From contig CACPOX010000006.1 of assembly GCA_902635665.1 (NCBI GenBank), forward strand, positions 1-63,712: 63,712 nt of DNA. Direction: 5' to 3'. Numbering within the stretch: position 1 is the first letter of the stretch; the number at the start of each line of letters is the position of its first letter. Below, one piece after another: positions 45,778 through 54,258 of the stretch. The notes below the pieces were generated by a model that saw nothing but the letters and a program-made list of their open reading frames with translations, was not told the origin of the DNA and did no database searches. A program made the translations under genes and the position numbers. The DNA is from an uncultured Pelagibacteraceae bacterium. GTDB lineage: Bacteria; Pseudomonadota; Alphaproteobacteria; Pelagibacterales; Pelagibacteraceae.

Positions 45778-46770
45778 TTATCCTCCAGTTTTTGACAGAT
45801 TTTTTGTTGATCCAGTATCACCCAATTCTAAATGATGAGACTCTTTTTTAAATTTCATTTGTTTTAGTATTAAGTCTTTTAATTCATTTAATTGATCATC
45901 TTCTTGTAATAGATGCCTTAAATTTATTCCTGTATTACCAAACAAACAGAGTCTTAAATCACCTCTTGAAGTAATTCTTAATCTGTTACATGATTTACAA
46001 AAATCTTTTGAGTATGGAGCAATGATACCAAATTTACCCTTAAAATTTGGATTTATATAATTTAAAGCTGGCCCCGCATCCTTGCCAAAGGTTTGATAAA
46101 TCCAATTGTTTTCATTTAAGTATTCTTTAAATGTATTTGACGAGACGTGATATTTTTTAAAATAATCCAAATTATCACCAGTCCTCATTAATTCTATATA
46201 TCTAAAATCAACTTTATTTTTTTTAATATATTTTGCCCAAGTATTAAAATCATTTATTGATGAATTTACTCCATTCAAAAGTACGGCATTAATTTTAATG
46301 TTTTCAAAACCTAAGTTTTGTAAATTTTCTATCCCATGTAAAATTTCTGGCAACCTATCATGACCAGTAATATTTTTAAAAGTTTCTTTATTTAAACTGT
46401 CAATACTTATATTTATTCCAGTAAGTCCACTACTAACAAACTGTTCTGCTTTTTTATCCAATTTGTAGCCGTTAGTTGTAATCGTTACATTTTGAATACC
46501 AGCTTCAAATTTTAAAACTTTTATGATATCAAAAAAATCTTTTCTTATTGTTGGCTCACCACCTGTAATTCTGATCTTATTTACACCAAGCTCATAAAAA
46601 CATTTTGCAAGTCGCTTTATTTCATCTAAATGAAGAAATTTTCTTTTATCGCTTTTCTCTATTTGATATCCATTAGGTAAACAATACCCGCATTTAAAAT
46701 TACATACATCAGAAATTGATAATCTAATGTATGGAAATGTTCTACCAAAGCTATCTTTAAGAATATTCAT
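45778..46770 (-). CDS. moaA: GTP 3',8-cyclase MoaA
   Basis: Radical SAM enzyme that starts molybdenum cofactor synthesis from GTP. The N-terminal cluster motif is SDVCNFKCGYC, the SAM-binding region RITGGEPTIRKD, and the second [4Fe-4S] site is FCKSCNRLRITSRGDLRLC. The C-terminus ends with the required GG. The length of 330 residues is normal. It is first of moaA-moaC-moaD-moaE-msrP-msrQ and diverges from a dioxygenase gene with a 27-base gap. Confidence 0.96.
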   Translation of the reverse strand: MNILKDSFGRTFPYIRLSISDVCNFKCGYCLPNGYQIEKSDKRKFLHLDEIKRLAKCFYELGVNKIRITGGEPTIRKDFFDIIKVLKFEAGIQNVTITTNGYKLDKKAEQFVSSGLTGINISIDSLNKETFKNITGHDRLPEILHGIENLQNLGFENIKINAVLLNGVNSSINDFNTWAKYIKKNKVDFRYIELMRTGDNLDYFKKYHVSSNTFKEYLNENNWIYQTFGKDAGPALNYINPNFKGKFGIIAPYSKDFCKSCNRLRITSRGDLRLCLFGNTGINLRHLLQEDDQLNELKDLILKQMKFKKESHHLELGDTGSTKNLSKTGG

Positions 46771-46797
46771 AAGAGATAATTTATATTATATTCTTAT

Positions 46798-47646
46798 ATG
46801 AATAATATGAACAAAATTCTTACCAAAGATGAAGTAAAAAAATTTAGAGAAGATGGCGCTGTTTATCTTAAGAATAAATTTGATATTCAATGGATTAATA
46901 AACTTCAAAGAGGTATTGAAAGAGATATTGCGAATCCCAGCCCCAGATTTAAATCACATACTGTGGAAAAGGGTGTTCCTGCTTATTTGGAGGATTATTG
47001 GACCTGGCATTTAGTTCCTGAATTTAAAGATTTTGTTTTTAATTCTCCATATGCACAAATAGCCTCTGAGCTAATGTCAGCTACAAAAATCAATTTAGTA
47101 ATGGATAATTGGTTCCTAAGAGAAGCAGGGTCAAAGTCTTCAACACCATTTCATCATGACATAAGTTATTTTGACATGGATGGAACTATGTGTGTTTTAT
47201 GGCTACCTTTACAACCAACCAAAAAAAATGAGGGCGTTGTTTGGGTTAAAGGATCACATTTATGGAATAAATTTTTTTTAAGAGTTTTGTTTAAGGATGG
47301 ACATAAAGTTGAGGGCAATGAATGTATTGTTAATGGTAAAAAATATGAATTACCTCCAGATATCTTAGGGAACAAAGATAAATATGAATTCTTACAATGG
47401 GATTGCGACTTAGGTGATGCAGTGGTCTTTGATATGAGGACGCTTCATGGAAGTTTAAATGAAATTGTTCCTGATAAAACCTTAAGCCGATATACCTTGA
47501 GAGTTGCTAAAGAAGATACAAAAATAAGTTATGATGGAGATTGGACAAGTTTTAATTACAGAAAAGCAATGCAAGAAGCTGGTTATAAAAATGAAGATCT
47601 AGTTGAGGGAGATATGTTTCCTACGCTATTTCAAGCTACAAATTAA
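46798..47646 (+). CDS. Phytanoyl-CoA dioxygenase (PhyH) family protein
   Basis: Probable non-heme Fe(II)/2-oxoglutarate oxygenase of unknown substrate. The iron-binding HxD motif is in [14 protein letters not shown], the distal His in [11 protein letters not shown], and the 2-oxoglutarate Arg in [11 protein letters not shown]. The length is 282 residues. A second ATG lies three codons in and cannot be excluded as start. It converges on the ABC ATPase gene with a 4-base overlap, so its relation to the transporter is uncertain. Confidence 0.86.
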   Translation: MNNMNKILTKDEVKKFREDGAVYLKNKFDIQWINKLQRGIERDIANPSPRFKSHTVEKGVPAYLEDYWTWHLVPEFKDFVFNSPYAQIASELMSATKINLVMDNWFLREAGSKSSTPFHHDISYFDMDGTMCVLWLPLQPTKKNEGVVWVKGSHLWNKFFLRVLFKDGHKVEGNECIVNGKKYELPPDILGNKDKYEFLQWDCDLGDAVVFDMRTLHGSLNEIVPDKTLSRYTLRVAKEDTKISYDGDWTSFNYRKAMQEAGYKNEDLVEGDMFPTLFQATN

Positions 47647-48437
47647 TTATTAATCCTATTCATTTCTTCAAGCTCTACTTCAAGTTTATCAAGCTCTTCA
47701 CCACCAGCCATCATTCCAAGTAGTTCTTCACGACTTATATCTTTTTTATTATAGGTTCCTAAGCTTTTTCCCCTGTTTAATACTGTAAAACTATTCCCTA
47801 CTGGATATGCGTGATGCACATTGTGTGTAATCAAAATCACAGCCAATCCTTGTGAGGCGGCTTTAACAACATATTTTAAAACCATTGATGCTTGATGAAC
47901 ACCAAGTGCGGAGGTTGGCTCATCTAAAACTAAAACTTTTGCTCCAAAATATATTGCTCTTGATATTGCTAAACATTGTCTTTCTCCTCCAGACATTGTT
48001 CCCACAGCTTGAGATGGATCTCTTACATCAATCCCTATTTGACCCATTCTTTCAGCTGCAATTTTGTTTGCTTTTTCAATGTCAAAAGTTTTTAAAAAAG
48101 GAGGTCCTTTTAAAGGTTCTCTACCCATAAAAAAATTTCTTGTAACACTCATTAATGGAACTAGTGCTAGGTCTTGGTAAACGGTTCCAATTCCCATATC
48201 TAAAGCATCTTTGGGAGAGTCAAAAACAGTTTTTTTACCTTCAATAACTATTTCACCTTCATCAGGTTTATGAACACCTGCTAAAGTTTTAATTAATGTA
48301 GATTTACCTGCACCATTATCACCAAGTAAACACATGATCTCACCTTTTTTTAATTTCATAGTGACATCTTTAAGAGCTATCACTTTTCCAAAAAATTTAC
48401 TTATATTATTAAATTCAATTAGATTTTCTGACATCAT
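47643..48437 (-). CDS. Sugar/polyol ABC transporter ATPase (FrcA-like)
   Basis: Powers the neighbouring importer. It has a single nucleotide-binding domain: Walker [13 protein letters not shown], signature [14 protein letters not shown], Walker [13 protein letters not shown], and the H-loop ITHNVHH. At 264 residues it is half the size of RbsA-type ATPases with two domains and resembles the single-domain FrcA type, so it must dimerise. It overlaps the permease gene by 4 bases. Confidence 0.91.
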   Translation of the reverse strand: MMSENLIEFNNISKFFGKVIALKDVTMKLKKGEIMCLLGDNGAGKSTLIKTLAGVHKPDEGEIVIEGKKTVFDSPKDALDMGIGTVYQDLALVPLMSVTRNFFMGREPLKGPPFLKTFDIEKANKIAAERMGQIGIDVRDPSQAVGTMSGGERQCLAISRAIYFGAKVLVLDEPTSALGVHQASMVLKYVVKAASQGLAVILITHNVHHAYPVGNSFTVLNRGKSLGTYNKKDISREELLGMMAGGEELDKLEVELEEMNRINN

Positions 48438-49561
48438 TTACTTTCAGTTACTCTTTTTCTGATAAAATTGTTGAATACTACAGCTATCAACATCATTGCG
48501 CCTAAAAATACTTTAAACCAATCAGTATCAACGTCTGTATAAAATATACCCATCGAAACAGTTCCAAATATTAGTGCTCCAAAAGCTGCACCAATTGCAG
48601 AACCATATCCTCCAGTCAATAAACATCCTCCAACAACTGCTGCCGCAATTGCCTCTAATTCTTTTAAATTACCCCTCATAGTATCTGCAGAACCAGCGTC
48701 TAAAACTTGAATAGTAGCAAAGATTGTTGCCGCAACTGCAGTTCCTATAAATAAACTAATTTTTACTCTTCCTACAGGCACTCCAACATTTGTTGCACCA
48801 TTTTTGTCTCCGCCAGAAGCAAAAATCCAATTTCCATATCTTGTCTTCATTAAAATCCATGTCGCAAAAAGTGTAACTGCGATAAACCAAATTACAGAAG
48901 GCGGAATACCAGTCGCTAATGGAGTACCATCGGTTCTTAGTGCAATTAAATTCATTGAACCTAACCAAGTAAACAACCATTTAAATGTATCAGTTGCAAA
49001 CATCCATGCGATTGGATCATTCTCAATTAAAACTCTTAAACCTGGAACCTGAGTTCTTCCTGTAATTAATCTTGTAATAGCTAAAGTTGCCCCTCTTAGA
49101 ATAAACAACATAGCAAGAGTTACTATAAATGATGGAAGTCCAGTTCTAACTACAAGGATACCATTAAAATATCCAACTAGTACAGCCATAGCAAAAGCAA
49201 AAATAATACTTACCCATAATGGCCATCCCCAATAAATAGCAGGTATAGCTATACATATTCCCGCAAAACCAATCATTGATCCAATTGATAAATCAAATTC
49301 ACCCCCAATCATTAGCATTGCTGCAGCAATTGCAATTATACCTAGGTTTGCTGATACATCTAAAAAGTTTAAAGTTCCGTATGCACTGAACATTCCAGTG
49401 TCACCTGCAACTATTCCAAAAAATATAAATACTAAGATTGCACCGCCAACCGCACCTAGTTCAGGTCTATTTAATAGTAATCTTAATCTAGAAACTTCTT
49501 TTAGTCTTTCATCTTGACCTGTAGCTTTTTTGGATGCGATACTTTTTGCTTTATCTGACAT
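48434..49561 (-). CDS. Sugar/polyol ABC transporter permease (FrcC-like)
   Basis: Inner-membrane permease of the ribose/fructose importer family. About ten helices follow an N-terminal cytoplasmic stretch of 45 residues. Family motifs include [33 protein letters not shown], and the cytoplasmic loop [20 protein letters not shown]. The length is 375 residues. It is separated from the binding-protein gene by a hairpin terminator at 49583-49615, which probably lowers its expression relative to that gene. Confidence 0.92.
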   Translation of the reverse strand: MSDKAKSIASKKATGQDERLKEVSRLRLLLNRPELGAVGGAILVFIFFGIVAGDTGMFSAYGTLNFLDVSANLGIIAIAAAMLMIGGEFDLSIGSMIGFAGICIAIPAIYWGWPLWVSIIFAFAMAVLVGYFNGILVVRTGLPSFIVTLAMLFILRGATLAITRLITGRTQVPGLRVLIENDPIAWMFATDTFKWLFTWLGSMNLIALRTDGTPLATGIPPSVIWFIAVTLFATWILMKTRYGNWIFASGGDKNGATNVGVPVGRVKISLFIGTAVAATIFATIQVLDAGSADTMRGNLKELEAIAAAVVGGCLLTGGYGSAIGAAFGALIFGTVSMGIFYTDVDTDWFKVFLGAMMLIAVVFNNFIRKRVTESK

Positions 49562-49582
49562 TAATTTGAGTTTTTTTAAAAA

Positions 49583-49615
49583 AAAAGGCCTAACTAAAAG
49601 TTAGCTAGGCCTTTT
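49583..49615 (-). terminator. Hairpin attenuator between binding protein and permease genes
   Basis: Arms AAAAGGCCTA and TAGGCCTTTT form a perfect 10-base stem, with an inner CTAA/TTAG pair. On the minus strand the stem is followed by a run of nine T. It lies 11 bases after the binding-protein stop and would let only part of the transcripts enter the permease and ATPase genes. Confidence 0.8.
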
Positions 49616-49625
49616 AAAGTATTTT

Positions 49626-50549
49626 TTATCTGTAACCTTGAGCCGCCCACTTAATTACTTTAGCAGCATTGTCAGGAGTTACAAAACCAGGACCAGTCAT
49701 AACTACTCCAGCTGGCATTGTTCCATATCTCATGTACTGACCAAAAATTGCTATTGGTAAGTAACCTTGTAGGTATTGTTGTTGGTCAATTAAAAACTCT
49801 ACTTTACCTGCAGCAGCAGCTTTTAACATATCTGGTGACATATCAAATGTTCCAAGTTTAACAGAACCAACTTTTCCTGCGGCTTCTAAAGCTTTAAGAG
49901 CAGCTTCACCTGCAAGACCAGCACCTAAAGTTAGGATAGTGTCATATCCACCACCTAGTTTAGCAGCAACAGCTTTTTGAATTTCTGTTGGGTCATTAGA
50001 AGTTCCTAAGATGTCAACAGATCCACCAAAACCTTTTTTGAACCCAGCACATCTTCTGTCTAGTGCAACGTTTCCAACTTCGTGGTTAACACATAGTGCT
50101 TTTTTACCACCAGCAGCTTTCATTTTTTGTCCGCCACCTACACCAGCTTCAAACTCAGTTTGTCCAACGTGAGCACTGATTCCTAGTGATGCAAAGTCAT
50201 CTGAACCAGAGTTCATTGAAATTACTGGGATACCAGCAGCGATAGCAGCTTTAACAGATTTTCCTAAAGCAGCAGCATCTGGAAGAGTAATTACAATACC
50301 TTTTGGTTTTTGTGAAACTGCGTTGTCAATTAATTTAGCCATTTCAACCATGTCGAAAGTAGCAGGCGCAGTGTACTTACAAGATATTCCCATATCCGCA
50401 CATCCTTTATCTACGCCATTCTTAGCAACAGACCAAAACGGGTCGTTAGCTTGTCCGTGAGATACAACAATCACATCTACCGCTAAAGCAGACACCGAAA
50501 GCATAACCCAAGCAACAAAAGCTAATAATGATTTGTATAATGTTTTCAT
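49626..50549 (-). CDS. Periplasmic sugar/polyol-binding protein of ABC importer
   Basis: Captures the substrate in the periplasm. The signal peptide covers residues 1-23 (MKTLYKSLLAFVAWVMLSVS, cut near ALA). The mature part is a type I periplasmic-binding fold similar to FrcB/RbsB, with VVSHGQANDPFWSVAKNG, ITLPDAAALGKSVKAAIA and VISMNSGSDDF. The length is 307 residues. Codons here are less AT-rich than in neighbours, as often seen for highly expressed genes. The ribosome binding site is strong (GAGAGGGA). The gene context points to inositol or a related polyol. Confidence 0.9.
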   Translation of the reverse strand: MKTLYKSLLAFVAWVMLSVSALAVDVIVVSHGQANDPFWSVAKNGVDKGCADMGISCKYTAPATFDMVEMAKLIDNAVSQKPKGIVITLPDAAALGKSVKAAIAAGIPVISMNSGSDDFASLGISAHVGQTEFEAGVGGGQKMKAAGGKKALCVNHEVGNVALDRRCAGFKKGFGGSVDILGTSNDPTEIQKAVAAKLGGGYDTILTLGAGLAGEAALKALEAAGKVGSVKLGTFDMSPDMLKAAAAGKVEFLIDQQQYLQGYLPIAIFGQYMRYGTMPAGVVMTGPGFVTPDNAAKVIKWAAQGYR

Positions 50550-50555
50550 TATTTT

Positions 50556-50563
50556 TCCCTCTC
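50556..50563 (-). promoter_or_regulatory. Strong ribosome binding site of the ABC binding-protein gene
   Basis: GAGAGGGA lies 6 bases before the ATG. The same octamer precedes the TRAP binding-protein gene at 57298-57305, suggesting a shared high-expression leader. Confidence 0.6.
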
Positions 50564-50571
50564 GTTTAAAT

Positions 50572-50585
50572 AAAAGTTAACTTTT
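50572..50585. promoter_or_regulatory. Palindrome before the ABC binding-protein gene
   Basis: AAAAGTTAACTTTT is a perfect 14-base palindrome 23-36 bases before the start codon. The position suits an operator for a LacI- or GntR-type repressor, but no regulator gene is in the window. Confidence 0.4.
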
Positions 50586-50605
50586 AATGCGCGGACGTTA
50601 ACATA

Positions 50606-50635
50606 AAAAAAACCAAGTTGTAAAGACGACAACTT
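50606..50635 (-). terminator. Candidate terminator after iolG
   Basis: On the minus strand AAGTTGT and ACAACTT form a 7-base stem around CGTCTTT, followed by GG and a run of eight T. It lies 63 bases after the iolG stop and could end the oxidoreductase operon. The stem is AT-rich, so an operator role is an alternative. Confidence 0.5.
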
Positions 50636-50639
50636 AGAA

Positions 50640-50658
50640 ATGTATAACTTTTATACAT
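50640..50658. promoter_or_regulatory. 19-base inverted repeat between iolG and the ABC binding-protein gene
   Basis: ATGTATAA-CTT-TTATACAT is a perfect inverted repeat with 8-base arms. It may be an operator for the importer genes. No T-run follows it on either strand, so it is not a typical terminator. Confidence 0.45.
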
Positions 50659-50697
50659 AGTTTATAATTGATGTAAAATTTCAATTAAAAGTTGAAT

Positions 50698-51699
50698 CTA
50701 GAATTTTATTTTAATTTGTTTTTTTTGTTTTAAAGAATTTGAGGCTGCGTTTGCTAAGATAAGAGCTCTTCTTCCATCTTCAAAACTAGATATAGGTTTA
50801 TTTTTTTTTAATGTGTAACTAGCAAGTTCATCAAGCTGAAGCCTATAGGCATCAACATATCTATCAATAAAAAAATTAAGAAGAGGTTTTTTTTGGGAAG
50901 TATTGTTTTTAGTAAATGCCTCTGTCTCGTTTTCTTTTTTATTTCCAGATATTAACATTCCTTTAGATCCAAACAATTCCACTCTTTGATCATAACCAAA
51001 ACTACAATGTCTTGAGTTAGTAATTATACATTGTACACCTTTTTTTGATCTTAAAATACATGAGGCAAGCTCATAATCTTTTATTTTGTTAAATTTTTTG
51101 TCTGAAATATTGCTTCCTGTTGAAAAAATTGAGACTACCTCATCTTTTTCTAAATAAAACCTAGCTAAATCAAAGTCATGTATCATCATATCTTTAAATA
51201 TACCTCCCGAAACTTTTAAATAATTTAAAGGAGGAGGCGCAGGATCTCTGCTAATAATTATAATTTTTTCTAGACTTCCTATTTTTCCTTTTTGAAGTTC
51301 TTTTTTTAAAGAGCTATGACCAGGGTCATATCTTCTGTTAAATCCCAACTGGATTCTTGGATTAAGTTTTTTAATTTTTCTCAGGCACTTGTTAACTTTA
51401 TCAATATTTAAATCCAAAGGTTTTTCACAAAAAATTACTTTTTTATATTTAGCAGCTTCCTCAATTAATTTGATATGTGTTGGTGTACTTGACGCAATAA
51501 ATATTAGATCTATATTTTTATCTTTAAAAGCAATTTGAGGATTATTGATAGATGTTGAGTTAAATTTTTTTGATAATTTTTGATTAAGTTTCGTATTGAT
51601 ATCAAAAGTATATTTTAAGTTAAAACTTTTATGATAAAATAAATTTTCAGCATGCATTTGACCAATTCTACCAAGACCAATTAAAGCAACGTTAATCAT
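50698..51699 (-). CDS. iolG: Inositol 2-dehydrogenase
   Basis: Oxidises myo-inositol to 2-keto-myo-inositol with NAD. The Rossmann motif is ALIGLGRIGQMHAENL, the Gfo/Idh signature lysine lies in IFCEKPLDL, and the catalytic segment GGIFKDMMIHDFDLARF, with Asp and His, is typical of IolG. The length is 333 residues. It overlaps the second oxidoreductase gene by 4 bases. Assignment to inositol rests on the catalytic motif and the neighbouring iolE; related polyols are possible. Confidence 0.85.
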   Translation of the reverse strand: MINVALIGLGRIGQMHAENLFYHKSFNLKYTFDINTKLNQKLSKKFNSTSINNPQIAFKDKNIDLIFIASSTPTHIKLIEEAAKYKKVIFCEKPLDLNIDKVNKCLRKIKKLNPRIQLGFNRRYDPGHSSLKKELQKGKIGSLEKIIIISRDPAPPPLNYLKVSGGIFKDMMIHDFDLARFYLEKDEVVSIFSTGSNISDKKFNKIKDYELASCILRSKKGVQCIITNSRHCSFGYDQRVELFGSKGMLISGNKKENETEAFTKNNTSQKKPLLNFFIDRYVDAYRLQLDELASYTLKKNKPISSFEDGRRALILANAASNSLKQKKQIKIKF

Positions 51700-52823
51700 A
51701 GCTTAACCCATTTTTTTGATTTGCTAGATTTTTTACATGCATCAATAAATTTAGCAGTTTCATATCCATCATCTTCATTAGGATAAAAAGTTCTTTTTTT
51801 TGATTTTAATGATTCAGCAAACTCTCTATAAATATTAGAAAAAGCATCCAAATAACCCTCAGGATGACCAAATTTTATTCTAGAAAATTTTTTTGAAAAA
51901 CTTGCGTCATGAAATCCTCTTTCTAATATTCTGACAGCTCCTTTTGATGGATTATATTTTAAATAAGTTGGATCATTTTGCACCCATTCTAAACTTCCTT
52001 TAGACCCGAAAATTCTTATTCTTAAACCATAAACGCCACCTCTTGCAGTACAACTCGTCCAAAACATTCCTTTTGCACCATTATCAAATTCAATTAATAC
52101 TTTAGCGTTGTTGTCCATTTTAACTGTCTTTGATACTTGACTAATATCAGCAAAAACTTTTTTTGTTTTTAATCCAGACATATAACTGGCAAGATGGCAA
52201 GCATGAGACCCAAGCTCGTTTAAAACAGTAGAAACGCCTACAATTTTTTTATCAAGTTTCCAACGAAACATTTTTCTAGAGTTTTTTTTATTTATAGTTT
52301 TTCCTTCACTCCAGTCTTGAACATACTCAAAATTAATATCTTCTACTTTTCCAATTTTTCCTTTTTCAATTAATACTTTGGCCTCTCGAACCATAGGGTA
52401 GGCTGAATAATTATGTGTTAGAGCATATTTAATTTTTTTATTTTTTTTTATTTTATTAAATAAACTTTTGGCTTGTTTTAGATCAGCAGCAAAAGGTTTG
52501 TCAGAAATAATATGAATGTTTTTATCGATAAACTTTTCAGCAATAATTTGATGACTTCCTGGTGGTGTCATTATTGATACAACATCAATTTTATTTTTTC
52601 GAAGACTTTCTTTGTTAGCCATCGTTAAATAATTTGAATAACATCTATCCTCACTAACACCGATGCTTTTCCCAAACGAAGTTGATTGTTTTGAATTTCT
52701 TGAAAAAACTCCTGCTACAATTTCATATTTGTCATCAAACCTTGATGAAATTCTATGTACGTGACCAATCCAAGAATTAGGTCCACCTCCAATGATACCT
52801 AGTTTTAATTTTTTAGATTTCAT
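51696..52823 (-). CDS. Gfo/Idh/MocA-family oxidoreductase (possible second inositol dehydrogenase)
   Basis: NAD(P)-dependent dehydrogenase acting on a sugar or cyclitol. It begins LGIIGGGPNSWIGHVHRIS with a Rossmann motif, has the signature IISDKPFAADL (here DKP in place of EKP), and a catalytic helix NELGSHACHLASYMSG. The length is 375 residues. Comparable proteins occur in cyclitol and sugar clusters. It is upstream of iolG, coupled by a 4-base overlap, and diverges from iolE by 30 bases. Confidence 0.82.
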   Translation of the reverse strand: MKSKKLKLGIIGGGPNSWIGHVHRISSRFDDKYEIVAGVFSRNSKQSTSFGKSIGVSEDRCYSNYLTMANKESLRKNKIDVVSIMTPPGSHQIIAEKFIDKNIHIISDKPFAADLKQAKSLFNKIKKNKKIKYALTHNYSAYPMVREAKVLIEKGKIGKVEDINFEYVQDWSEGKTINKKNSRKMFRWKLDKKIVGVSTVLNELGSHACHLASYMSGLKTKKVFADISQVSKTVKMDNNAKVLIEFDNGAKGMFWTSCTARGGVYGLRIRIFGSKGSLEWVQNDPTYLKYNPSKGAVRILERGFHDASFSKKFSRIKFGHPEGYLDAFSNIYREFAESLKSKKRTFYPNEDDGYETAKFIDACKKSSKSKKWVKL

Positions 52824-52853
52824 TTTTAAAACTTATATATATAAGACTTATTT

Positions 52854-53756
52854 ATGCCAGTAAAATTAGGAATAGCACCGATTGCATGGAGTAATGATGA
52901 CATGCCAGAACTAGGAGGTGATACTTCTCTAGAACAATGCTTATCAGAAGCAAGTCAGGCAGGTTTTATTGGAATTGAGTCTGGAGGAAAATTTCCCAAA
53001 ACATCTGAGGAGTTAATTCCTAAATTAAAAGAGTTCAATTTAAATCTTTGCTCAGGCTGGTATGGAGCAAATTTAAGAAAAAATAGCATTACTGAGGAAA
53101 AAAATTTAATTAAAGATCAGCTAAAATTATTTAAAGATTGCAATTCGCCTTGTATGGTTTTTGCTGAGGTTTCAGGTTCAATTCAAGGAGATCCAAACAG
53201 AAAACTTTCTACAAGACCAAAAATGGATCTTGATGAAGCTAAAGAATACTATTCTAAAATTTCTGAAATGGGAAAATATTTAGAAGATGAAGGAATGCCT
53301 CTTGCTTACCATCATCACATGGGAACTGTTATAGAAACTGAGGAAGATACCATAAGATTGTTAGAAAATACCGATGATAGTGTTAAACTTACTTTAGACA
53401 CTGGCCATATGTTATTTGCTCAGGGTAATTCTCTAAAAATTTTAAAAGATTTCAGTGAAAGACTTATTCATATGCACTGCAAAGATATTAGAAAAGATGT
53501 TTTAGAAAAATCTTTGAGAGAAGATTTAAGTTTTAGAGGAGCTTTTTTAGAGGGTGCTTTTACGGTACCTGGAGATGGTTGTATTGATTACAAACCATTA
53601 TTTGATGTATTAAAAGAAAAAAAATATTCAGGTTGGTTGGTAGTTGAAGCTGAGCAAGATCCAGCAAAAGCAAATCCTTTTGAATATGCAAAGATTGGTT
53701 ATAAATATTTAACTGAAACCTTAAATAGCAGTAATTTAGAGATCTTTAAAAATTGA
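52854..53756 (+). CDS. iolE: Myo-inosose-2 dehydratase
   Basis: Dehydrates 2-keto-myo-inositol in inositol catabolism. The TIM-barrel of the AP endonuclease 2 family starts LGIAPIAWSNDDMPELGGD, which is characteristic of IolE. Metal-binding residues are in AYHHHMGTVIET, LTLDTGHM, HMHCKD and VVEAEQDP. The length of 300 residues is normal. It diverges from the two oxidoreductase genes and converges on the pilin-like gene with no gap. Confidence 0.92.
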   Translation: MPVKLGIAPIAWSNDDMPELGGDTSLEQCLSEASQAGFIGIESGGKFPKTSEELIPKLKEFNLNLCSGWYGANLRKNSITEEKNLIKDQLKLFKDCNSPCMVFAEVSGSIQGDPNRKLSTRPKMDLDEAKEYYSKISEMGKYLEDEGMPLAYHHHMGTVIETEEDTIRLLENTDDSVKLTLDTGHMLFAQGNSLKILKDFSERLIHMHCKDIRKDVLEKSLREDLSFRGAFLEGAFTVPGDGCIDYKPLFDVLKEKKYSGWLVVEAEQDPAKANPFEYAKIGYKYLTETLNSSNLEIFKN

Positions 53757-54257
53757 TTATCTATAAATAGAAGTAAGTTCGTTATTTCCTGCCGCAACAC
53801 AAGGAGATTTAAAACAAGTACCAACAATCCATTCAGAGCCAGGATCAGGTAAAAAATTAGAGGACATAACAAATATCACACCCATTTCAACCGCTTGACC
53901 AGCTTTACCTTCAGCTTTTATTCTTGGATCAGGATCAGTTTTTACTTTTGAATCATCTGAAAAAGGATTTTCTATTTTTAAGTTTTCATTGATATAATTA
54001 ACAACTTTATCAGCTATCCATTCACCATTACATGGATCACCCCAAACAGTGAATTTACCTTCATCGTTGTTTCCACATTTATTAATTTCATCATTAATTA
54101 GATCAACAACTTTGTTGTGATTTTCTTTTACTAAATTGGCTTTAGCTTCTACTGCAGGTCTTGTACTTGCTGTCCAAATCAACATACCAACTACAAAGAT
54201 TGCAGATGCTGATACTAAAAATTCTAAAAATCCAAAATTTTTGAAATTAATTTTCAT
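53757..54257 (-). CDS. Pilin-like or pseudopilin-like membrane-anchored protein, unknown function
   Basis: A short basic start (MKINFKNFG) precedes a hydrophobic helix FLEFLVSASAIFVVGMLIW (residues 10-28), resembling a class III prepilin signal, although the Glu is at position +3 after G rather than the usual +5. The 138-residue exported part has four cysteines, in EINKCGNND, WGDPCNG and GTCFKSPC, which could form two disulfides. The length is 166 residues. No function is recognised. It is 1 base from the 2-hydroxyacid dehydrogenase gene on the same strand. Confidence 0.7.
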   Translation of the reverse strand: MKINFKNFGFLEFLVSASAIFVVGMLIWTASTRPAVEAKANLVKENHNKVVDLINDEINKCGNNDEGKFTVWGDPCNGEWIADKVVNYINENLKIENPFSDDSKVKTDPDPRIKAEGKAGQAVEMGVIFVMSSNFLPDPGSEWIVGTCFKSPCVAAGNNELTSIYR

Positions 54258-54258
54258 A

